The notes beneath the pieces were generated by a model. That model saw only the letters and a list, made by a program, of their open reading frames with translations. It did not search any database and had not been told where the DNA came from. From Candidatus Kuenenia stuttgartensis (GTDB taxonomy: Bacteria; Pseudomonadota; Alphaproteobacteria; SMXS01), in the NCBI GenBank assembly GCA_943329845.2, contig CALQFM020000002.1, forward strand, positions 1 through 64,000: a stretch of 64,000 nucleotides of DNA. The letters run 5' to 3'. Positions 33,737 through 43,592 of this stretch are shown in pieces. The translations under genes were made by a program, and so were the position numbers. Position 1 is the first letter of the stretch, and each line of letters begins with the position of its first letter.

Positions 33737-35389
33737 ATGCGCTTCATCCCCCTCGTCGCCGCCATGGTCCTCGCCGTCGTTACGGCGCTGCTGTGCTGGT
33801 TCAGCCTGTACTGGCTGTTCGCCGTGATCCCGCTCGCCGTCATGTCCGTCGTGGGATTGGCCGACCTGCTGCACGCCACCGATCCGCTGCGCCGCAACTA
33901 TCCGCTCACCGTCCGCTTCCGCTATCTGCTGGAATGGATCGGCCCGTTCATGCGCAGCTACATCGTCGAGGGCGACGAAAAGAGCCTGCCCTTCTCGCGC
34001 GATATTCGCGGCATGATCTACAGCCGCTCGCTCGGCGAGGGCGAGCCCAAGGCATTCGGCAGCGAGCTCGACTTCGATGAATCCGGCTATACCTGGATTC
34101 ACCATTCCATCGCTGCCCGCCCGCCTTCCGATCCAGACTTCCGCATCACCATCGGCGGCCCGCGCTGCACCAGGCCCTATTCGGCCTCGGTATTGAACAT
34201 CTCGGCGATGAGCTTCGGGTCCATCGGCGCCAACGCCGTCGAGGCGCTGAACCTGGGTGCCAAACTCGGCGGCTTCGCCCACGATACCGGCGAGGGCGGC
34301 TTGTCGCAATACCACCTCGCCCATGGCGGCGACATCGTCTGGGAGATCGCGTCAGGCTATTTCGGCTGCCGCACGCCGGACGGACGGTTCGACCCCGAGC
34401 GCTTCCGCGACCAGGCCGCGCTCGAGCAGGTGAAGATGATCAACATCAAGCTCAGCCAGGGCGCCAAGCCGGGGCATGGCGGCATGCTGCCCGGCCCCAA
34501 GGTCACGCCCGAGATTGCCGCCGCCCGCGGCATCGAGCCTTGGAAGGACTGCATCTCACCACCGGCACACTCGTCGTTTTCGACCCCGGTCGGCCTGCTG
34601 GAGTTTACCGCCCAGCTTCGCGACCTATCGGGCGGCAAGCCCGCCGGCTTCAAGCTGGCCATCGGCCATCCGTGGGAGTTCCTCGCCATCTGCAAGGCCA
34701 TGCTGAAGACCGGCATCCACCCGGATTTCATCATCATCGACGGTGGCGAAGGCGGCACCGGCGCCGCGCCGCACGAGTTGCCCGATCATGTCGGCATGCC
34801 GCTTGTCGACGCCCTTGCCTTCGCCCATGCCGCGTTGTGCGGCAGCGGCGTGCGGGACCACGTCATGCTGGGCGCCAGCGGCAAGATCGTCAGCGGCTTC
34901 TCGCTCGCCCGCTCGATGGCGCTCGGCGCCGACTTCTGCAATGCGGCGCGCGGCTTCATGTTCTCGCTGGGCTGCGTCCAGTCCATGCGCTGCCACACCG
35001 GCACCTGCCCCACCGGCATCACCACCCAGGATCCGCTGCGCCAGCGCGCCATCGTCGTGCCCACCCACGCCCAGCGGGTGCACAATTTCCACGCCGCCAC
35101 CGTAGCCAAGCTGGCCGAGATCGTTGGCGCCGCCGGCCTCGATCATCCGGACGAGTTGCGGCCCGAGCATCTCTATATGCGCCTCACGCCCAACGAGATC
35201 CGTTCCGCCGCCGACCTCTACCCCCAGCTCAAGCCAGGCGCGCTCCTCGACGCGCCCGAGGAAACGCCGTTCGCCGCGTTGTGGGAACTGGCCGATCCCG
35301 AGCGCTTCGCGCCGAAATCCATCGCCGAGCGACCCGACATTTCGGGTCGCTCGGTCCGCGCCACGGTGAAGTCCCAGCCGCGAGGCTGA
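33737..35389 (+). CDS. FMN-binding glutamate synthase family protein
   Basis: A 550-aa protein with two N-terminal transmembrane helices (about residues 3-45) followed by a glutamate-synthase central and FMN-binding domain. Seen motifs are LNISAMSFGSIG, KPGHGGMLPGPK, GEGGTGAAPHE and the iron-sulfur ligand cluster CVQSMRCHTGTC, which suggests a [3Fe-4S] centre. It lacks a glutaminase (class II amidotransferase) domain, so it is a membrane-anchored oxidoreductase and not a complete GltB. Its physiological role is not established. The ATG at 33737 follows GAAGG at a long spacing. Confidence 0.88.
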   Translation: MRFIPLVAAMVLAVVTALLCWFSLYWLFAVIPLAVMSVVGLADLLHATDPLRRNYPLTVRFRYLLEWIGPFMRSYIVEGDEKSLPFSRDIRGMIYSRSLGEGEPKAFGSELDFDESGYTWIHHSIAARPPSDPDFRITIGGPRCTRPYSASVLNISAMSFGSIGANAVEALNLGAKLGGFAHDTGEGGLSQYHLAHGGDIVWEIASGYFGCRTPDGRFDPERFRDQAALEQVKMINIKLSQGAKPGHGGMLPGPKVTPEIAAARGIEPWKDCISPPAHSSFSTPVGLLEFTAQLRDLSGGKPAGFKLAIGHPWEFLAICKAMLKTGIHPDFIIIDGGEGGTGAAPHELPDHVGMPLVDALAFAHAALCGSGVRDHVMLGASGKIVSGFSLARSMALGADFCNAARGFMFSLGCVQSMRCHTGTCPTGITTQDPLRQRAIVVPTHAQRVHNFHAATVAKLAEIVGAAGLDHPDELRPEHLYMRLTPNEIRSAADLYPQLKPGALLDAPEETPFAALWELADPERFAPKSIAERPDISGRSVRATVKSQPRG

Positions 35390-35429
35390 GCACCTGTCCC
35401 GATCGGCGCAAGAAATGGCGCCCGGAGGC

Positions 35430-35984
35430 TTATTCCACCTCGACCAGTTTGGCGTCGAGGCAGGCCTCCATCACCGTCATCATCGCCTTGAAGCTGGCAT
35501 AGAACGCGGCTTGGAGTTCCTCCGTCTGGACCGCGCCCGGCTTCAGCCGGTAGCCGCCCCGCGGGTCTTCAATCACCATGCCCGACGCGACCAGCTCCTT
35601 CAGCTTGCGGCGAACCGTCTCGCGCGGCAGTCCTGTCGAATCCGCGATCGACAGCGCGTTCGACGGCACCTGAAATTCCGGCGGAATGCGGACGTCCATC
35701 GACTCGTAGGGACCCCGCTGCGTCGTCGCCATCAGCCGCTGTATGTTGGACGCGCCCAGGGCATGGATGATCAGAAGCTTTGGCAGGTCGTTCTGCACGT
35801 GCTGGCTGTAGGCCGGCAGGATCTTGCACAGGCACTCGGACAGCTCGTAGAGAAACACGCGGGACTTGTCCCGGAACTCGGACTGCGAAACAACTTTGAG
35901 CCGGCGCTTCGCCCGCCATGAAGGCGAGCCTGTGTCGGACGAGGCTCGGGAACGCGCCGCCCTGCCATCCTGCAAGCGATCCAT
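35430..35984 (-). CDS. Winged-helix transcriptional regulator
   Basis: A 184-aa protein. The helix-turn-helix lies at about residues 107-150: SNALSIADSTGLPRETVRRK with ELVASGMVIEDPRGGYRLK as the wing. The N-terminal about 90 residues contain no obvious cyclic-nucleotide or ligand domain but are hydrophobic helices (LSECLCKILPAYSQHV), perhaps for dimerisation. The start 35984 is chosen for AAGG upstream. It is adjacent to and convergent with the glutamate-synthase-like gene, 40 bp apart. Its target genes cannot be inferred. Confidence 0.7.
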   Translation of the reverse strand: MDRLQDGRAARSRASSDTGSPSWRAKRRLKVVSQSEFRDKSRVFLYELSECLCKILPAYSQHVQNDLPKLLIIHALGASNIQRLMATTQRGPYESMDVRIPPEFQVPSNALSIADSTGLPRETVRRKLKELVASGMVIEDPRGGYRLKPGAVQTEELQAAFYASFKAMMTVMEACLDAKLVEVE

Positions 35985-36306
35985 AATGTGCAACCTTCCG
36001 TCGCGCCCCCAGCGTAACAATGCCTGAATCGTTGCGCCTGCGTCATGTCAAATGCACGGTTGTTCACTGCAAAATTTAACGGTTTGTAACAGTTCCGGAT
36101 TTTCCACGGCGTCTCTGCACCGAAAACCGATGCCCCAAGGGCGGCCGTCGGGGAACGAGCAGCTGCCTATATGGCAGTCAAGGCGGGGAACGTGGCCTGC
36201 CACAACTGCTGATTGCGGGAGCGTAATGACCAACGCTCCCGTCTCGCGGGACGGCTGCCCCGCGGTAATCAATGATGAGCCGGCGACCTTGCCGAGGGCA
36301 ACGCCC
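35985..36306. other. Intergenic region with nothing recognised
   Basis: The 322 bp between the winged-helix gene start and the DUF4142 gene end contains only overlapping shadow ORFs. A CGGTTTGTAACAGTTCCGG stretch (36079-36097) is imperfectly palindromic. Confidence 0.4.
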
Positions 36307-36825
36307 CTAGAGCAGACTCTTGACCCGCGACTGGTGCAGGCTGACGAAGGACAGCGTTTCCGAAGCATAGGACTTCAGCATCTTGTCACCGCCTGACTGC
36401 GCGTAGTCCGACAGCAGCTTCGCGCTGTAATCCTTTGACGCCTTCTGCACCGCAAGGAATGCTTTGTCGAACTCTTCGGCCTTGACGGCCTTGAGTTGGT
36501 CGAGGCGCGCGGTGTAGTCGGCGCTCAGCCTTGTCTGCGCGTATTTCGGCGCGAATGCCAAGAGCCGCGAATTGGCCAGCGACTGGTCCTCGACGATCTC
36601 GCGGGCCAATTTGCGCACGTCCGCGTTCATGGCCCGGTCGAGCGCGAGCTGGGCCGCCTCCACGTCGAACAGCCCGGCAAGACTGGCGTCGCGCGCGAAC
36701 GCCGCCGCGGCCTGTTCTTCCACCGGCGTAACCGCCTGCGACACTGTCGCGGCCTTCTCTCCGGCGTTGGCCCCGCCGCTCGCGAGAAGGAAAGCGGCCA
36801 CCGTGGCATAGACGATGGAGCGCAT
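36307..36825 (-). CDS. DUF4142 domain-containing periplasmic protein
   Basis: A 172-aa protein with signal peptide (MRSIVYATVAAFLLASGGANA) and a DUF4142 four-helix (ferritin-like, metal-independent) domain; AAFARDASLAGLFDVEAAQLAL and the C-terminal YASETLSFVSLHQSRVKSL are typical. The family is predicted to be periplasmic and stress associated, function unknown. The AGGAGG ribosome binding site fixes the start at 36825. It lies upstream of a divergent intergenic region and ahead of the RND operon end, with which it is not co-transcribed. Confidence 0.85.
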   Translation of the reverse strand: MRSIVYATVAAFLLASGGANAGEKAATVSQAVTPVEEQAAAAFARDASLAGLFDVEAAQLALDRAMNADVRKLAREIVEDQSLANSRLLAFAPKYAQTRLSADYTARLDQLKAVKAEEFDKAFLAVQKASKDYSAKLLSDYAQSGGDKMLKSYASETLSFVSLHQSRVKSLL

Positions 36826-36978
36826 GGAATCCTCCTGATGTGATGCTGGACAAACGCCGTGGCCATATCCTTGTTCCCGGAGGCCCCGGCCCCACAACTC
36901 CTGCCGCAACATTCCACTTGGCCCGTCTCGGCGCGCCAGGCCGCCTAAAGACTTTTCTGAGTTCCTTCCGGGAGCCCG

Positions 36979-38385
36979 CTACTCGGTGAGGCCGCCGCCC
37001 AGCGCGACATAAAGCGCTACCAGGTTTTCGAGCTGGTTGCGGCGGGTTTCCACCAGCGACTGCTCGGCATCGAACAGGCTGCGCTCGGCATCCAGCACCT
37101 CCAGGTAGTTGGCGACGCCGTTGCGGTAGCGGAGCTGCGCCAGTTCGGCGCTATTGCGCTGGGCGACGAGCGCCCGCTCCTGCGCCACCACCTGGTCGGC
37201 CAGATAGCGCCGCGCCGCCAGCGCGTCCGCCACTTCGCGGAACGCCGTCTGCACCACCTTCTCATAGCTGGCGACGGCGATGTTCTTGCGCGCCTTGGCC
37301 GCGTCCAGGTTGCCCTGGTTGCGTCCGAAATCGAAGATCGGCAGGGTCAGCGATGCCGGCCCAAGGCTCCAGCTCACCCCGTCCTGTCCCACGCCGTTCT
37401 TCAGCTCGATGGACTCGTAACCGCCCGAGCCGGTCAGCGTGATCTTCGGAAAGAATGCCGCCCGTGCCGCGCCGATATTGGCGTTGGCGCCGCGCAGCTG
37501 CTGCTCCGCCTCGAGGATGTCCGGCCGGTTGAGCAGAAGGTCCGAAGGCAGTCCGGCGCCGAGCTGATCGCTCATGCCCTGGTCCAGCAGCGGCAGCGGA
37601 TCGGGTAGCGGCCCTTCGACGGGGCCGCCCACCAGCACTTCGAGCTGATTGCGCGCCTGCGCCCGCGACCGGCGCAGCGCCGCCAGCTCGGTCTGCGCCT
37701 GCGTCAGCAGCGTCTCAGACTGCCGGTAGTCGAGCGCCGAGGTCACACCAGCGTCGAGGCGCAGCTTGGCGATCTCCAGTCCGCGGTTGCGGCTGTCCAC
37801 CGTCGCTTCGGCCAGCGCAATGCGCTCCTCGGCTTCGCGCAGCGCCAGATAGGTTCCGGCCACGTCGGCGATCAGGCTGATCCGGAACGCCCGCTCGGCC
37901 TGCACCGTCGCCAGATAGCTGGCACGCGCCGCGTTGCTCAGGCTGCGCACCCGGCCCCAGAAATCCAGCTCGAAGCTCGTGATTCCCGCCCCTGCGCTGT
38001 AGCGGTCGACGGTTGTCTGGGCGCCCGTGCCGCCGGACGAGATCGAGCCGCCATGGCTCCGCTCGGCCGACGCCTGACCCGCGATCGTCGGCAGCAGGTC
38101 GGCCCGCTGGATGCGGTACTGGCCGCGTGCCTCCTCGATCCGGGCTACCGATACTCGAAGATCCCGGTTGTTGACGAGCGACGCATCGATCAGCCGCACC
38201 AGCCTCGGATCGGCGAAGAACTGCCGCCATCCGATTGCCGTGGCCCTGACCTCGCCCTGCTCCGGCTGGCCTTCCGCCGGATAGGTGGGCGCGGTCGCCA
38301 TCGGCGGCTGCTTGTAGTCAGGCGCCATGGTGCACCCGGCCAGCAGCGACGTCGCGACGGCCATGATCGTGATCCGGCTAGTCAT
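36979..38385 (-). CDS. Efflux outer-membrane factor of the RND system (OprM/NodT family lipoprotein)
   Basis: A 468-aa TolC-like outer-membrane channel. A lipobox is visible in the signal (SLLAGCTMAPDY), so it is a lipoprotein. Two long coiled-coil helical repeats are present, with IEEARGQYRIQRADLLPTI and the C-terminal LRYRNGVANYLEVLDAERSL, a signature of this family. The start ATG overlaps the RND gene stop, with a GGAGG site, so it is translated as part of the MFP-RND-OMF operon. It completes a tripartite AcrAB-TolC/MexAB-OprM type pump. Confidence 0.93.
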   Translation of the reverse strand: MTSRITIMAVATSLLAGCTMAPDYKQPPMATAPTYPAEGQPEQGEVRATAIGWRQFFADPRLVRLIDASLVNNRDLRVSVARIEEARGQYRIQRADLLPTIAGQASAERSHGGSISSGGTGAQTTVDRYSAGAGITSFELDFWGRVRSLSNAARASYLATVQAERAFRISLIADVAGTYLALREAEERIALAEATVDSRNRGLEIAKLRLDAGVTSALDYRQSETLLTQAQTELAALRRSRAQARNQLEVLVGGPVEGPLPDPLPLLDQGMSDQLGAGLPSDLLLNRPDILEAEQQLRGANANIGAARAAFFPKITLTGSGGYESIELKNGVGQDGVSWSLGPASLTLPIFDFGRNQGNLDAAKARKNIAVASYEKVVQTAFREVADALAARRYLADQVVAQERALVAQRNSAELAQLRYRNGVANYLEVLDAERSLFDAEQSLVETRRNQLENLVALYVALGGGLTE

Positions 38386-41300
38386 TGCCAGCCTCCTGCG
38401 GCGCACCCGGCACGCCCGGTTTCCTGCGGGTGAGCCAGCGCCTCGTCATGAGGTAGAACACCGGCACGAAGAAGATGCCGAACGCCGTGGCCGCGATCAT
38501 GCCGCCAATCACGCCCGACCCCACTGCCACGCGGCTCGCCGAGCCGGCGCCCGACGACAGCGCCAGCGGCAGTACACCCAGGATGAACGCCATCGACGTC
38601 ATGATGATCGGCCGCAGCCGTAGCCGCACGGCCTCCATGATCGCGTCCATGGTGCCCTTGCCTTCGGCCTCGAGATCCTTGGCGAACTCGACGATCAGGA
38701 TGGCATTCTTTGCGGCGAGGCCGATGATGGTGATCATGCCGACGTTGAAATAGATGTCGAGTGACAGCCCGCGCGCCCAGGTCAGCAGCAGCGCACCAAG
38801 CACGCCGAGCGGCACGATCAGCAGCACCGCTACCGGGATCGTCCAGCTCTCGTAGAGCGCCGCCAGCACCAGAAAGACCACCAGCAACGACAGCGCCAGC
38901 AGCGACAGGACCTGCCCCTGCGACTCCTGCTCTTCGAACGAGATGCCGGTCCAGGCGAATCCATAGCCCTCCGGCAGTTGCTCGGTCAGCCGCGCCATCT
39001 CTGCCATTGCCTCGCCGGTCGAATAGCCAGGCGCCGGCGAGCCCGAGATACTCATCGACGGATAGCCGTTGTAGCGCTGCAGCTGTGGCGGTCCGGCGCT
39101 CCATTCCGCGGTGGTGAAGGCCGAGAACGGAACCATCTGGCCTTCGCTGTTGCGTACCCGCATGGACAGAATGTCCTGCGGCGTCATGCGGGCATTCGCG
39201 TCGGCCTGCAGCACGACCCGCAGCACCCGTCCCTGATAGTTGAAGTCGTTGGCATAGGCCGAGCCGAAGGCGATCGACAGGGTCTGGTTGATGTCGCTGA
39301 TCTGCAACCCCAGCGCCCGCGCCTTCACCCGGTCGATCAGCACCCTGAGCTGCGGCGCGTCCTCCATGCCTTCCGGCCGTACGCCGGTCAGCACCTTGCT
39401 CTGCATGGCCATGCCCAACATCTGGTTGCGCGCCGCCAGCAGCGCCTCATAGGTGCCGCCGGCCTTGTCCTGCAGCCGGTAGCTGAAGCCGCTGGCGTTG
39501 CCCAGCTCGCGGATCGGCGGTGGGTTGAGCACGAACACCTGCGCGCCCTTTACCTGCTGCAGCCCGCCCATCAGCCGCATTACCAGCGGGCCCGCCTTGC
39601 TGTCCTTCTTGGTCCGCTCGTCCCAGGGCTTGAGCGAGATGAACATCATCGCCGCGTTCTGCCCGTTGCCGAAGAAACTGAAGCCTCGGATCACCACCAC
39701 GCGGTCCACCTCGGGCTGGGCGCGCACGAACTTCTGTGCGTCCGTCACGGCCTCCTCAAGCCGCTCGAACGTCGCGCCCGGCGGTGCCTGGATGATGCCG
39801 ATGGCAAAACCCTGGTCCTCGTCCGGCAGGAAGCTGGACGGCATGTTCATGAACACCAGCACCACCAGGCCGACCAGCACGGCGAATACCGCCAGCCAGC
39901 GCAGCGGCGCCGACAGCATCTTGCCCACCCGGTTCTCGTAGCGGTCCGTCGCGCTCTCGAACATCCGGTTGAAGCGGTGGAAGAACGGCCCGACGAACTT
40001 CTTGTTGCGGCGGCTGCCTTCTTGGTGCGGCCTCAGCAGGGTGGCGCACAGCGCCGGCGTCAAGGTCAGCGCCATCAGTGCCGAGAACGCCATCGAGATG
40101 GCCAGCGTCACCGAGAACTGCCGGTAGATGCCACCCGTCGATCCCGGGAAGAACGCCATCGGGATGAACACCGCCACCAGCACCAGCGTAATGCCGACCA
40201 GCGCGCCGGTGATCTGCCCCATGGCCTTGATGGTCGCGTCGCGCGGCGACAGCTTCTCCTCGCGCATCAGCCGCTCGACGTTCTCGATCACCACGATGGC
40301 GTCGTCGACCAGGATGCCGATGGCCAGCACCATGGCGAACAGTGTCAGCACGTTGATCGAGAATCCGAACGCCGCCAGGCCAAGGCAAGCGCCAGCCAGC
40401 GCCACGGGCACCACGACGGTCGGGATCACCGTCGCCCGCAGGTTCTGCAGAAAGAGGTAGATGACCAGGAATACCAGGATGATCGCTTCGACCAGAGTCT
40501 TGGCCACCTCGTGGATCGAGATCTGGATGAACGGCGTCGTGTCGTAAGGCACGCTCCAGCGCATGTCGCCGGGGAAATCCTTGGACAACTCTTGCATGCG
40601 TGTCTTGACGGCCTTGGCCGTCGCCAGCGCGTTGGCGCCGGTCTGCAGCTGCACCGCCATGCCCGCCATCTCGCGACCGTTCAGCGTCGCGTGATTGACG
40701 TAGTTCTGCGCCCCCAGCTCCACCCGCGCCACGTCGCGCAGCTTGACGGTCGAGCCGTCCGGGTTGGCACGGAGGATGATGGCGCCAAACTGCTCGGGGT
40801 TGGTGAAGCGGTTCTGCGTCATCACGACGGCGTTGAGCTGGGTGCCCTTGACCGTCGGCTGATCGCCGATCTGGCCGCCCGCCGTCTGGCTGTTCTGCTC
40901 GCGCACGGCGGCGAGCGCCTCGGCTGCCGACATGCTGTAGCCGGCCAGTTTGGTGGAATCGAGCCAGATTCGCATGGCATAGGGCGAGCCGAACAGCCTG
41001 ATGTCGCCCACGCCCGGCACCCGCTTCAACTCGTCGATGATGCGGTTCGACGCGTAGTTGCTCATGTCGAGCTGACTCATGGCGTTGCTGGGCGACGTCA
41101 GCGCCAGCACCATCAGGAAGCCGCTGTTGGCCTGGTTGACCTGCACGCCCTGCTGGCGCACCTCTTCCGGCAGGCGCGGTTCCACGCGGCTCAGCCGGTT
41201 CTGCACCTCCATCTGCGCCGTGTCGATGTCGGTGCCCGAACGGAACGTGACATTGATTGACGCCGAGCCGTCGGACTGGCTGGTCGACGACATGTAGAGG

Positions 41301-41524
41301 AAGCCCTCGACGCCGTTCAGTTCCTGCTCGATGACCGAGGTAACGTTCTTCTCCAGCGTCGACGCGTCGGCGCCCGGATAGTGCGTCGAGATGGTCAGCG
41401 ACGGCGGCGCGATCGACGGATACTGCTCGATCGGCAGCGCCCGCAACGCCAGCAGGCCCGCCAGCACGATGGTGAGGGCGATGACCCAGGCGAAGATCGG
41501 CCGATCGATGAAAAAGCGGGGCAT
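38378..41524 (-). CDS. RND multidrug efflux permease (HAE-1/AcrB-MexB family)
   Basis: A 1048-aa inner-membrane proton-drug antiporter with 12 predicted transmembrane helices and two large periplasmic loops. It starts MPRFFIDRPIFAWVIALT, the typical HAE-1 N-terminus. The proton-relay Asp pair is in AIGILVDDAIVVIENVER on TM4, and the TM10 Lys region is visible as VGMITIIGLAAKNAILIVEF. The length is standard. It starts 4 bp after the adaptor stop and overlaps the OMF start, so the three genes are one operon. Confidence 0.95.
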   Translation of the reverse strand: MPRFFIDRPIFAWVIALTIVLAGLLALRALPIEQYPSIAPPSLTISTHYPGADASTLEKNVTSVIEQELNGVEGFLYMSSTSQSDGSASINVTFRSGTDIDTAQMEVQNRLSRVEPRLPEEVRQQGVQVNQANSGFLMVLALTSPSNAMSQLDMSNYASNRIIDELKRVPGVGDIRLFGSPYAMRIWLDSTKLAGYSMSAAEALAAVREQNSQTAGGQIGDQPTVKGTQLNAVVMTQNRFTNPEQFGAIILRANPDGSTVKLRDVARVELGAQNYVNHATLNGREMAGMAVQLQTGANALATAKAVKTRMQELSKDFPGDMRWSVPYDTTPFIQISIHEVAKTLVEAIILVFLVIYLFLQNLRATVIPTVVVPVALAGACLGLAAFGFSINVLTLFAMVLAIGILVDDAIVVIENVERLMREEKLSPRDATIKAMGQITGALVGITLVLVAVFIPMAFFPGSTGGIYRQFSVTLAISMAFSALMALTLTPALCATLLRPHQEGSRRNKKFVGPFFHRFNRMFESATDRYENRVGKMLSAPLRWLAVFAVLVGLVVLVFMNMPSSFLPDEDQGFAIGIIQAPPGATFERLEEAVTDAQKFVRAQPEVDRVVVIRGFSFFGNGQNAAMMFISLKPWDERTKKDSKAGPLVMRLMGGLQQVKGAQVFVLNPPPIRELGNASGFSYRLQDKAGGTYEALLAARNQMLGMAMQSKVLTGVRPEGMEDAPQLRVLIDRVKARALGLQISDINQTLSIAFGSAYANDFNYQGRVLRVVLQADANARMTPQDILSMRVRNSEGQMVPFSAFTTAEWSAGPPQLQRYNGYPSMSISGSPAPGYSTGEAMAEMARLTEQLPEGYGFAWTGISFEEQESQGQVLSLLALSLLVVFLVLAALYESWTIPVAVLLIVPLGVLGALLLTWARGLSLDIYFNVGMITIIGLAAKNAILIVEFAKDLEAEGKGTMDAIMEAVRLRLRPIIMTSMAFILGVLPLALSSGAGSASRVAVGSGVIGGMIAATAFGIFFVPVFYLMTRRWLTRRKPGVPGAPQEAGND

Positions 41525-41530
41525 GATCTG

Positions 41531-42709
41531 CTACCTGCCGCCGCCGTCCGGCTTCTGGGCCGCGGGCACAGGCGGCAAACCCGCCTCGCCCTCGATCCGC
41601 ACCGGCGCGCCGACCCGGGCATGCTGTACGCCGTCGGTGACAACCCTGTCCCCGGCCTTCAGGCCGGACTGGATCGCCCACAGCGTGCCATGCAGCGTGC
41701 CCAGCTTCACCGGCCGGCTCTCCAGCACATTGCCTTTGCCGACGACCAGCACGGTCGCGCCCTCCGGCTTCACCTGCACCGAACGCTGGGGCACGACGAT
41801 GCCATTCTCGATGGCGCTGCCTTCCACCCGGGCGCGCACAAACTGCCCCGGCAGGAGCAGCCGGCGCGGATTCTCGAACTCGGCGCGCACCGAGATCGAC
41901 CCGGTGGAGGAATCCACGGCCATGTCGAGGAAGTTCAGATGGCCTTCCTTCTCGTAGGTGCTGCCGTCCTCCAGCGTCAGGATCACCCTGACCCGGTCCA
42001 GAGGCAGCGACTTGACCTTGCCTTCCTCGATATCTCGGCGAAGCTTCAGCAGCTCGCTCGACGACTGGGTGAAGTTCACATACACCGGATCGAGCTGCTC
42101 GATGGTCGTGAGCAGCGTTGCATCGCTGCCCTTCACCAGCGCGCCCTCAGTGACCTGGGCGCGTCCCGCGCGCCCGGCCACCGGGGCGGTGACGATGGTG
42201 TAGTCGAGATCGAGCGCCGCGCGCTCCACCTGCGCCTGGGCCGAGATCACATCCGCTTCGGCCTGCGCCGAGGCGGCGACCGCCGCGTCGTATTCCTGCT
42301 GGCTGATCGCCTGCTTGCTCACCAGCGGCTGGTAACGGTCGACCACCTGCCTGGCGTTGCGCGACGTCGCCTGCGCCCGGCTCAGCGCGCCCGTCGCCTG
42401 GTCATACGCCGCCTGCTTCTCGCGCGGGTCGATGCGGAACAGCGGCGCCTCCGCCTTGACATCGGTGCCTTCCTGATAGAGCCGGCGCTCGATGATCCCG
42501 TCGACGCGCGCCCGGACCTCGGCTGTGCGGATCGCCTGGACACGGCCGGGAAGCTCGACCACACGGGGAATCTCGACCAGCCTGACCGTGTAGACCTTCA
42601 CCTCCGGCGGCGGCGGCGCCGGCTGGTCACCCTTGCCGCACCCGGCAAGCGCCGCGGCGCACACCAGCATCAAAGGCGCGATGCGGCTTTTAACTGCCTG
42701 CTTTAACAC
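41531..42709 (-). CDS. RND efflux periplasmic adaptor (MFP, AcrA/MexA family lipoprotein)
   Basis: A 392-aa membrane-fusion protein. The lipobox AALAGCGKG predicts N-terminal lipidation. Barrel-sandwich and alpha-hairpin regions are visible, with RVDGIIERRLYQEGTDVK and the mirror segment IVTAPVAGRAGRAQVTEGALVKG. It couples the RND pump to the outer-membrane channel. It is the first gene of the operon and is divergent from the tetR-family gene, with the GTGTAA-N6-TTACAC palindrome in between. Confidence 0.95.
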   Translation of the reverse strand: MLKQAVKSRIAPLMLVCAAALAGCGKGDQPAPPPPEVKVYTVRLVEIPRVVELPGRVQAIRTAEVRARVDGIIERRLYQEGTDVKAEAPLFRIDPREKQAAYDQATGALSRAQATSRNARQVVDRYQPLVSKQAISQQEYDAAVAASAQAEADVISAQAQVERAALDLDYTIVTAPVAGRAGRAQVTEGALVKGSDATLLTTIEQLDPVYVNFTQSSSELLKLRRDIEEGKVKSLPLDRVRVILTLEDGSTYEKEGHLNFLDMAVDSSTGSISVRAEFENPRRLLLPGQFVRARVEGSAIENGIVVPQRSVQVKPEGATVLVVGKGNVLESRPVKLGTLHGTLWAIQSGLKAGDRVVTDGVQHARVGAPVRIEGEAGLPPVPAAQKPDGGGR

Positions 42710-42851
42710 GCAATTCTCCCGAAACGATGAGCGCCGACAACAGCCGGGCCACCCGTAAATGGATCAGGCGGCAACCGCGTCAACGGCGTCTATGTCTCTG
42801 ATTTTGTTTGAACGGCGAAACGAACCAGTTGTTTCTTCGCATGTGCAATAT

Positions 42852-42869
42852 GTGTAATGTGGGTTACAC
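42852..42869. promoter_or_regulatory. Palindromic operator between the RND pump operon and its TetR regulator
   Basis: GTGTAATGTGGGTTACAC is a perfect 6-bp inverted repeat with a 6-bp centre, located 44 bp upstream of the tetR start and about 145 bp upstream of the adaptor start. Confidence 0.6.
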
Positions 42870-42913
42870 TTTATGTCAATCCATCGCCGCCAGAACCTCA
42901 ACGACGGGCAGCC

Positions 42914-43531
42914 ATGACGAAAGATGAAGCCAAGAGCGACCCTCGCCGCGAAAAGCGGCGCGACGCCATGCTCGACGCTGCCCGCGCCCTGTTCCTCGAA
43001 CAGGGATACGACACGGTAAGCCTGTCGGATGTGGTCGCCCTTTCAGGCGGCTCGCTCAGCACGCTCTACGCGCTGTTCGGCAACAAGCGCGGCCTGCTCA
43101 AGGAAGTCATGCAGACGCAGTTCGAGCGTGACATGCGCGAACTCGACGCCATCATCGGCCGTGGGAACTCGCCTGCCGAGACCCTGCTCGACATCACCCT
43201 CGGCACCCAGGAATATCTCGCCGCCGCCGATATGGTCCGTTTCATGCGCTTCGTCATCGGTGAGAGCCTGAGGTCTCCCGAGTTCGGCCAGAAATTTTTC
43301 GAAAACGTCCACCTGCGCTTTGTCGAGCGTTACGCGGCGCTGTTCGGCCGGTGGCATGACGAAGGGCTGCTGAGGATTCCCGACGCCGGCCTCGCCGCGC
43401 GCCAGTTCACCAGCCTGGTCCTGCACGACCTGCACGTCCGAGCCATCTATACCGGCGGCGACGGCGCTGCGGTCAGCAGTCACGAGGCCGAGCAGGCGGT
43501 GGCGCTGTTCCTCTCCCACTACCAGCGCTGA
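42914..43531 (+). CDS. TetR/AcrR family transcriptional regulator
   Basis: A 205-aa repressor. The N-terminal helix-turn-helix is at about residues 15-60 (AARALFLEQGYDTVSLSDVV, then GGSLSTLYALFGNKRGLLKE), and the C-terminal TetR_C-type ligand domain has aromatic-rich helices. The start at 42914 (MTKDEAKSDPRRE) is preferred over 42857, which would lie over the operator. It is divergent from the RND efflux operon, which it probably represses in the absence of drug. Confidence 0.9.
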   Translation: MTKDEAKSDPRREKRRDAMLDAARALFLEQGYDTVSLSDVVALSGGSLSTLYALFGNKRGLLKEVMQTQFERDMRELDAIIGRGNSPAETLLDITLGTQEYLAAADMVRFMRFVIGESLRSPEFGQKFFENVHLRFVERYAALFGRWHDEGLLRIPDAGLAARQFTSLVLHDLHVRAIYTGGDGAAVSSHEAEQAVALFLSHYQR

Positions 43532-43592
43532 CCGGAAACGCAAAACCGGGCGACCCGTTCTGCCCGCGCGTTCGGTCGCGCAGGCGTGTGCC

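Noticed and set aside
39756-41681. 641-aa minus-strand ORF in the RND pump gene
   Set aside because: It is an alternative frame of the AcrB-like coding sequence, Arg/Gly-rich with no domain.
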